64,000 nucleotides of DNA from a bacterium (GTDB lineage Bacteria; Acidobacteriota; Polarisedimenticolia; Polarisedimenticolales; Polarisedimenticolaceae), in assembly GCA_024226515.1 (NCBI GenBank), contig JAAELQ010000232.1, forward strand, positions 1 through 64,000. Reading direction: 5' to 3'. Both the position numbers and the translations under genes were made by a program. This document shows, one piece after another, positions 60,401 to 64,000 of this stretch. Positions within the stretch are counted from its first letter, which is position 1. Each line of letters starts with the position of its first letter. Below the pieces are notes generated by a model. It did not search any database and was not told where the DNA came from. It saw nothing but the letters and a program-made list of their open reading frames with translations.

Positions 60401-63400
60401 CGCTCGCTGTTCTTCGGCAGCGACGGCCGATCGGACGACCCCGGCGTGTTGCACGTCTTCTGGGACGAGATGGACACTCTCGGCCGGGTCGCGACACGGA
60501 CCGCAGCGATTGTCGACGGCTACGTCCCCCAGGCCCTCGCCGAGAGCCCGGGTCCGCCGCAAGAGCCGGGCGAAGAAGTGGAGCTGGCCACCTCCCACTG
60601 GATGTACGACGCCGCGGGGCGGCTTCATCGCACGATCGACGCGGGCGGCCGTATCGTCGACACGGAGTACGACGACTTCAACCGACCGGACCTCACGCTG
60701 GCGCCGACTTCCCACGGCACGCGGGACACGACACGGACGTTCTACGACGATCTCGGCCGCGCGTGGAAACGCGAGGCGACGTTGCACGACCCGGAGGGAC
60801 AACCTCACGTGCGGACGATCCAGGTCGAGTTCGATGGGTGGAGCCGCCCGCGCCGCACCGTGCGCGATCCGACCGGCGAGAACCTGATCGTCGACTACGA
60901 CTACGACGCGCTGGGCCGCACGTCCATGGTGGCGACACGCTGGCAGACGGCGCCGCCCGCCCTGCCCGCGCTGCACGAGCACGACCGCGCGTCGAAGTAC
61001 TTCTACGATGCGGCGGGGCGGCGGATCGAGACACACGTGCGTGACTCGGTGACCGGATGGTCCGTCACCCGCAACGAGTACGACGGCGACGGCCTGCCGG
61101 TCAAGTTGATCGATCCGCGGGACAACGAGACGCTGTGGAAGTACGACGCGCTGGGCCGAATCGAGCGCAAACGCTTCCCGCAGACGGCCGGGCTGGTCCA
61201 GACGGTCGACTACCTGGACTACGACCGCAACGGTCTGCCCTGGACGATCCAGCATCGCCGCGACGCGGACGATACCGCGATGCGCGTCGGCTGGAGCCTG
61301 AACTACGATGACCGCGGGCGTCTGATCGGACGTAGCGGCAACGTGGAAAACGAGACACCCGGCGCGGCCGCATTCGCCGGAACGATCGAGCAGGTCTTCG
61401 TGCACGACGACCTCGACCGCATCGTGCGCGCGGTGGATCGCTCCGCCGAGGCGGAGTTCCCCGACGAGACGGAGGTCGTCATCGAACGCGAGTTCGACTC
61501 TCTTGGTCGGATGCGATTCGGCACCCAGTGGATTCCGGTCGACGGCGTTCCGGTCGAGCATCGTGTCGAGTCGGTCCACGACAACGCCGGTTTTCGAAGA
61601 GAGTTGGGTTTCCCGGCAGCCTTCGATCTGCAGGGCTCGCCCCTGCCGCCTCATCGACTGAGCTACATCCCCGACGACCGCGGGCGGCTGTCGACCATCC
61701 AGGCGGCCGTTGATCCGTCCGACGCTTCCTCGGCCCGGACGGACCTGGTTCGGTTGCAGTACGTGGGCGGTCGGCCGTGGCTGCGCGACTACCCCACCAG
61801 CGGCCTCGAGCTGCGGTTTCACGACGACGGACCCGTGGCGCAGAAGATGTTGCACTACGACGGCCTGGGTCGCGTGCGCGGCATGCGGACCGTCGAGAGC
61901 GGCGCCCCGCAGAACTCGCTGGCCGATTTCCGCTACGGCTACGACCGCGTAGGCAACATGACCTTCGAGCAGCGGCGGCACGAGCCCGTCGCCGACGTGC
62001 CCGGCAGCTACCGCACGCGGGCGATGGACGTCGATCACCGCGGTCGGCTGACGCAGTGGGCCGAGGGGCCGCTGCCGTCGGATCCCGTTCCGCCGGCGAC
62101 CGTGCAGCCTTCGTCGCTGCTGGAAACGCCGAGCGATCTCGAGGCGTGGACGCTGGACGACGCCGGCAACTGGACCTCACACACGAGCGGCCTGGGAGCA
62201 GCAGCCTCGTCGAGGCTGTTCTCCAATGCGAACTCGTTGAATCAGTACGTGGACGTCAGCGAGGACGGACAGTCGCCCGAGCCGTTTAGCTACGACTGGT
62301 TGGGGCAGATGCGGGAGGACGTCGACGCCAACCGCTCCTACGTCTGGGATCTGTTCGGTCGCTTGACCGAGGTGCGCAACGCGGCGACCGGGTCGCTGAT
62401 CTCCCGCTACCGATACGACGCCTTCAATCGCCGGATCCAGAAGCACACCCCGTCGCCCGGCGTGGCGGTCGATGCCACGACGAACTTCGTCTACGACGGA
62501 TGGCGTGCCATCGAAGAGCGCGGGGTCGTGCTGGACGGCGGGGTCTGGCGCGAGATCGTGCGTGCGCGCTACGGATTCGGGCTGGGGCTGGATCAAGTGC
62601 TGTGGATGGATCGTGACGTACCGCGGACGGTTGATGGTGAGGCGCATCCGATCCTGGGCAACAACGACGGCACGATCGACGCTCGCTATTTCTTGCATCA
62701 CGACTTCGGCGGTAGCGTCGTCGCGTTGACCGAGGACGGCAGTGGAGACGTCGTCGAGCGTTACACGTACAGCGCCTACGGCACGCCGGGCGTCTACTGG
62801 GACGCTACCTGGGACGGCGTCGACTACGACGCGGGGGCCTCGAACCTGTCCAAGGTCGGGCTTCCGTATCTCTACACCGGGCAGCGGTACGACGCCGAGA
62901 GCGGGCTGCACTACTACAAGAACCGCTATCTCGACTCGCGCATCGGCCGGTTTTTGCGACGCGATCTCTTGGGCTACGCCGATGGTCCGAATCTCTACCA
63001 ATACGCGGCATCGAACCCGGCGATGTTCGGTGACCAGCTAGGGCTGGCATCAGAAGAACATCGAGCATACACCGCCACGTTCGCTGTCTCGGACCCTGTT
63101 GTGCGGCCCGGGGGGCGCGGGCGCGGTTGCCACGTCGGAGTTCAGTGGCGCAGCTGTCGAGAGTACTCGGAGGACATGATGCGAACGGGGCTCAAACCAC
63201 AGATCGGCGATTCGGATCTGCGTGGGGGTTATCATGATCCGCTGGGGCCTACTTGGAGGGGCTCTGGAGGGGAGTGCGATGACACCCGCGGCGACTGTGC
63301 CGTCGGACGAGCCAAGGCAGGTAAGCCCAAGAAGAAGGGCAAGCTGAAGCTGCCGTCGGAGCGTGAGCGGTGGGATGAATTCATGGACACCTTTCACAAT

Positions 63401-63835
63401 GGTGTACTGCCGTTGAGTCAGGATCCGAATCACAAGCCGCCACCGCAAACGGGGTGGAACGAGGACGATTGGAAGTGGGACAAGCACATCCGCCCGGACG
63501 GCCGGGGCAAGTGGACGCCAAGGCCAGGCACTCCACATGACAAACCGGCGCCCGGAGGAGGCCGGCCACAGATCACTTGGGACAACGACTCACCGAAAGG
63601 ACCGCACTGGGACGTTGATGATGGTACGGGCAAGAAGAACCGTCGCCGATTTCGGCCCGATGGGACGGAGATCGATGGGAATGGTGATGAGATTGCCCCT
63701 CCAGAACTTGTCCGTCCTCCGAACTGGCTGCCCGAGACTCTTCGCGAACCAGGGATGCTTGAGACCGTTGCCATTACGGCGGGGGTTATTGCAGTACACA
63801 CGATTAGATTCGCCCACGCGCTTGTTTTCAACTAG
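57455..63835 (+). CDS. exported RHS-repeat protein with variable C-terminal tip (putative polymorphic toxin)
   Basis: A protein of 2126 residues from the ATG at 57455, which has CGAGG six bases upstream; the ATG at 57488 would give a shorter signal peptide ('MKSLAWLLLLCVLTSPQSQA'). A DUF6531-like start ('VFDTGGTIDFSRTYRSG', ~185) is followed by dozens of YD repeats (e.g. 'YDALGRPVK'-type 'YYDGLGRPVKTVSPEG'). The RHS core ends at 'YTGQRYDAESGLHYYKNRYL', 'DSRIGRFLRRDLLGYADG' and 'NLYQYAASNPAMFGDQLGL'. The YD repeats should form a shell around the C-terminal ~262 residues (from ~63049). This tip is unrecognised, lower in GC, rich in W/K/P with 'KGPHWDVDDGTGKKNRRRF', and ends in a hydrophobic helix. 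Toxicity is inferred from architecture. Confidence 0.9.
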   Translation: MKETEVLSLRIMKSLAWLLLLCVLTSPQSQAGGSRGLVARGSDIRAVEADAIEEPAPEARDPWTIRGRNTSRGQARSSGRGPDCPFWWCGSDGTNYYAVNPCDYAISELAPAAQRRCGIPLVLGGPGPPSTGPSCGFTFARPEGFPASLRDPDYSEFGVSLVNGERVLAETDIAVFDTGGTIDFSRTYRSGVRYDGTLGYGWKHNWDEFVTIGTGSEASCGQIARWVQPGGGQVDFYIDADGEPSNPPTARQRLRRVDETTFEIRDVTGQIKRFSGAGDMFRLQNIRQGSNSLSLTYEDGRLESIRAFGVDRLLLTYDGDGRLERVENGIDSSHWVEYDYTACNELWRVRRPAAALGRAPDGTLLDTAAEPTLQYTYEDAEAGDCLRDDPQAHLLSTVSAWYENPMTSEQGFRTRETVLYDGIHRVAGQCLGSTPCTTPETAEIEYRYAGSDPHTTTIVDRRLGNAEIHELHEYSGSRLERIVEDHGPGGLDRTTTRHYDDDGLLERTDLADGTCRLTEYQQVGGVALPAVDRFRVAERCAGGTTGPPDLVTFRTYDELSGRVRTETGPMAFPDGTIPPDFQPGADPWRAHTTFYDYDVHEGPVDNPEIVELCDAWMLDCDALVLGDVNDHEGDDDNTFGNLVRTRRFVPGDGARPDGYLTQTFSYQSDGRLREVKRADGLRSRLLYYSSSAGHWDWMQSHAIADVAGPGGRGPLGRELRYSVDGAQSFETLQAWTRRGLFFAERDTAGIVVQREFSGSGRPIEETVRCEPVPDSSCPVDGEFLRSTRITYDAWGSPIRSAIRDPATGLVASLNHVSYDELGRPLTVTQDPDPATVPGDPSGAEGFLHLTARTYYDGLGRPVKTVSPEGRVSCVRYDALHRMTRRHWPIAGDNGQSACDEPGPDDPVEIAWYDALDRAIAVTDPEGATDYTWYDAYGREEFSSDGRPDDAFDGSVLLGASPTLPTTYSWYDRSSYDLDGRLTRSLFFGSDGRSDDPGVLHVFWDEMDTLGRVATRTAAIVDGYVPQALAESPGPPQEPGEEVELATSHWMYDAAGRLHRTIDAGGRIVDTEYDDFNRPDLTLAPTSHGTRDTTRTFYDDLGRAWKREATLHDPEGQPHVRTIQVEFDGWSRPRRTVRDPTGENLIVDYDYDALGRTSMVATRWQTAPPALPALHEHDRASKYFYDAAGRRIETHVRDSVTGWSVTRNEYDGDGLPVKLIDPRDNETLWKYDALGRIERKRFPQTAGLVQTVDYLDYDRNGLPWTIQHRRDADDTAMRVGWSLNYDDRGRLIGRSGNVENETPGAAAFAGTIEQVFVHDDLDRIVRAVDRSAEAEFPDETEVVIEREFDSLGRMRFGTQWIPVDGVPVEHRVESVHDNAGFRRELGFPAAFDLQGSPLPPHRLSYIPDDRGRLSTIQAAVDPSDASSARTDLVRLQYVGGRPWLRDYPTSGLELRFHDDGPVAQKMLHYDGLGRVRGMRTVESGAPQNSLADFRYGYDRVGNMTFEQRRHEPVADVPGSYRTRAMDVDHRGRLTQWAEGPLPSDPVPPATVQPSSLLETPSDLEAWTLDDAGNWTSHTSGLGAAASSRLFSNANSLNQYVDVSEDGQSPEPFSYDWLGQMREDVDANRSYVWDLFGRLTEVRNAATGSLISRYRYDAFNRRIQKHTPSPGVAVDATTNFVYDGWRAIEERGVVLDGGVWREIVRARYGFGLGLDQVLWMDRDVPRTVDGEAHPILGNNDGTIDARYFLHHDFGGSVVALTEDGSGDVVERYTYSAYGTPGVYWDATWDGVDYDAGASNLSKVGLPYLYTGQRYDAESGLHYYKNRYLDSRIGRFLRRDLLGYADGPNLYQYAASNPAMFGDQLGLASEEHRAYTATFAVSDPVVRPGGRGRGCHVGVQWRSCREYSEDMMRTGLKPQIGDSDLRGGYHDPLGPTWRGSGGECDDTRGDCAVGRAKAGKPKKKGKLKLPSERERWDEFMDTFHNGVLPLSQDPNHKPPPQTGWNEDDWKWDKHIRPDGRGKWTPRPGTPHDKPAPGGGRPQITWDNDSPKGPHWDVDDGTGKKNRRRFRPDGTEIDGNGDEIAPPELVRPPNWLPETLREPGMLETVAITAGVIAVHTIRFAHALVFN

Positions 63836-63886
63836 GCGAAACCACCGACGCATATGTCGGGCCGCTACCGGAGCACGAGCAACACA

Positions 63887-64000
63887 ATGACCTCATCTCG
63901 AAGAGTGACACTTGTAGAGTTCTTTGGGGGTAAGTTTCGTGGAAGCAATCGGCTCCACGGACGGGAGAAGTGGTGCGTACCAAGAGGGAGCAGTGGCGAC
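63887..64000 (+). CDS. possible immunity-protein ORF, cut by window end
   Basis: An open frame of 38 codons from the ATG at 63887 to the window edge ('MTSSRRVTLVEFFGGKFRGS'...), 51 bp after the RHS stop. An in-frame ATG also exists at 63854. The position directly after an RHS tip is where an immunity gene is expected, and the low GC matches the tip. Ribosome sites are weak and the sequence is too short to assign. Confidence 0.3.
   Translation, partial: MTSSRRVTLVEFFGGKFRGSNRLHGREKWCVPRGSSGD

Overview
The window is a high-GC bacterial chromosome segment. It has about 30 protein-coding genes and I found no rRNA, tRNA or CRISPR array. The lineage is uncertain. A VWFA-related secreted protein of the kind described from acidobacteria, many large secreted multidomain proteins ending in a shared FN3-like domain, and a fadN-type beta-oxidation gene suggest Acidobacteriota or a neighbouring deep-branching Gram-negative phylum. 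This is an inference from gene content.

Layout. 1-2.7 kb: the 3' part of a 3-hydroxyacyl-CoA dehydrogenase/enoyl-CoA hydratase and a thiolase (fatty-acid beta-oxidation operon). 2.7-7.6 kb: a translation-factor cluster. A minus-strand operon efp-epmA-prfC (elongation factor P, its lysine ligase, release factor 3) faces divergent epmB (the aminomutase that makes the beta-lysine donor), followed by a free-standing NFACT-R domain protein. The EpmA here carries an N-terminal OB-fold-like extension. 7.7-9.6 kb: a membrane-anchored unknown and threonine aldolase. 9.7-27.2 kb: large exported proteins (subtilisin-like protease, PKD-domain protein, Ig-like protein, DUF11 protein, BNR-repeat protein), interrupted by a REP-associated tyrosine transposase flanked by inverted REP palindromes. 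27.3-29.8 kb: an MscS channel, a poorly coding stretch and an exported TPR protein.

30-35.8 kb: a divergent helicase/nuclease pair with only 24 bp between start codons. One gene encodes a UvrD-type helicase with a DEDD exonuclease inserted inside the helicase core. The other encodes a RecB-like nuclease/RNase H-like/Upf1-like helicase fusion. 35.8-43.2 kb: a BNR/sortilin-like lipoprotein and a second subtilisin-like protease, whose C-terminal ~800 residues are paralogous to the BNR protein at 23-27 kb. 43.3-51.5 kb: trpS, an S41 peptidase coupled to a DUF4003-like gene, a GST, a membrane protein, a GT39-like membrane protein with TPRs, and a DMT transporter with a histidine-rich tail. A third REP palindrome follows. 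51.6-55.1 kb: a VWFA-related protein, a protein made of six short alpha/beta repeats, and ferritin. 55.1-64 kb: an XRE-TPR regulator translationally coupled to a secreted protein, divergent from a 2126-residue exported RHS protein with a variable C-terminal tip and a possible immunity ORF cut by the window end.

The most notable items are the complete EF-P modification set with an OB-fold-bearing EpmA, the helicase/exonuclease pair, the REP/RAYT element with a possible -1 frameshift, and an apparently undescribed ~58-residue C-terminal repeat shared by two secreted proteins. Several start codons sit so close to -10-like motifs that leaderless transcripts are plausible.
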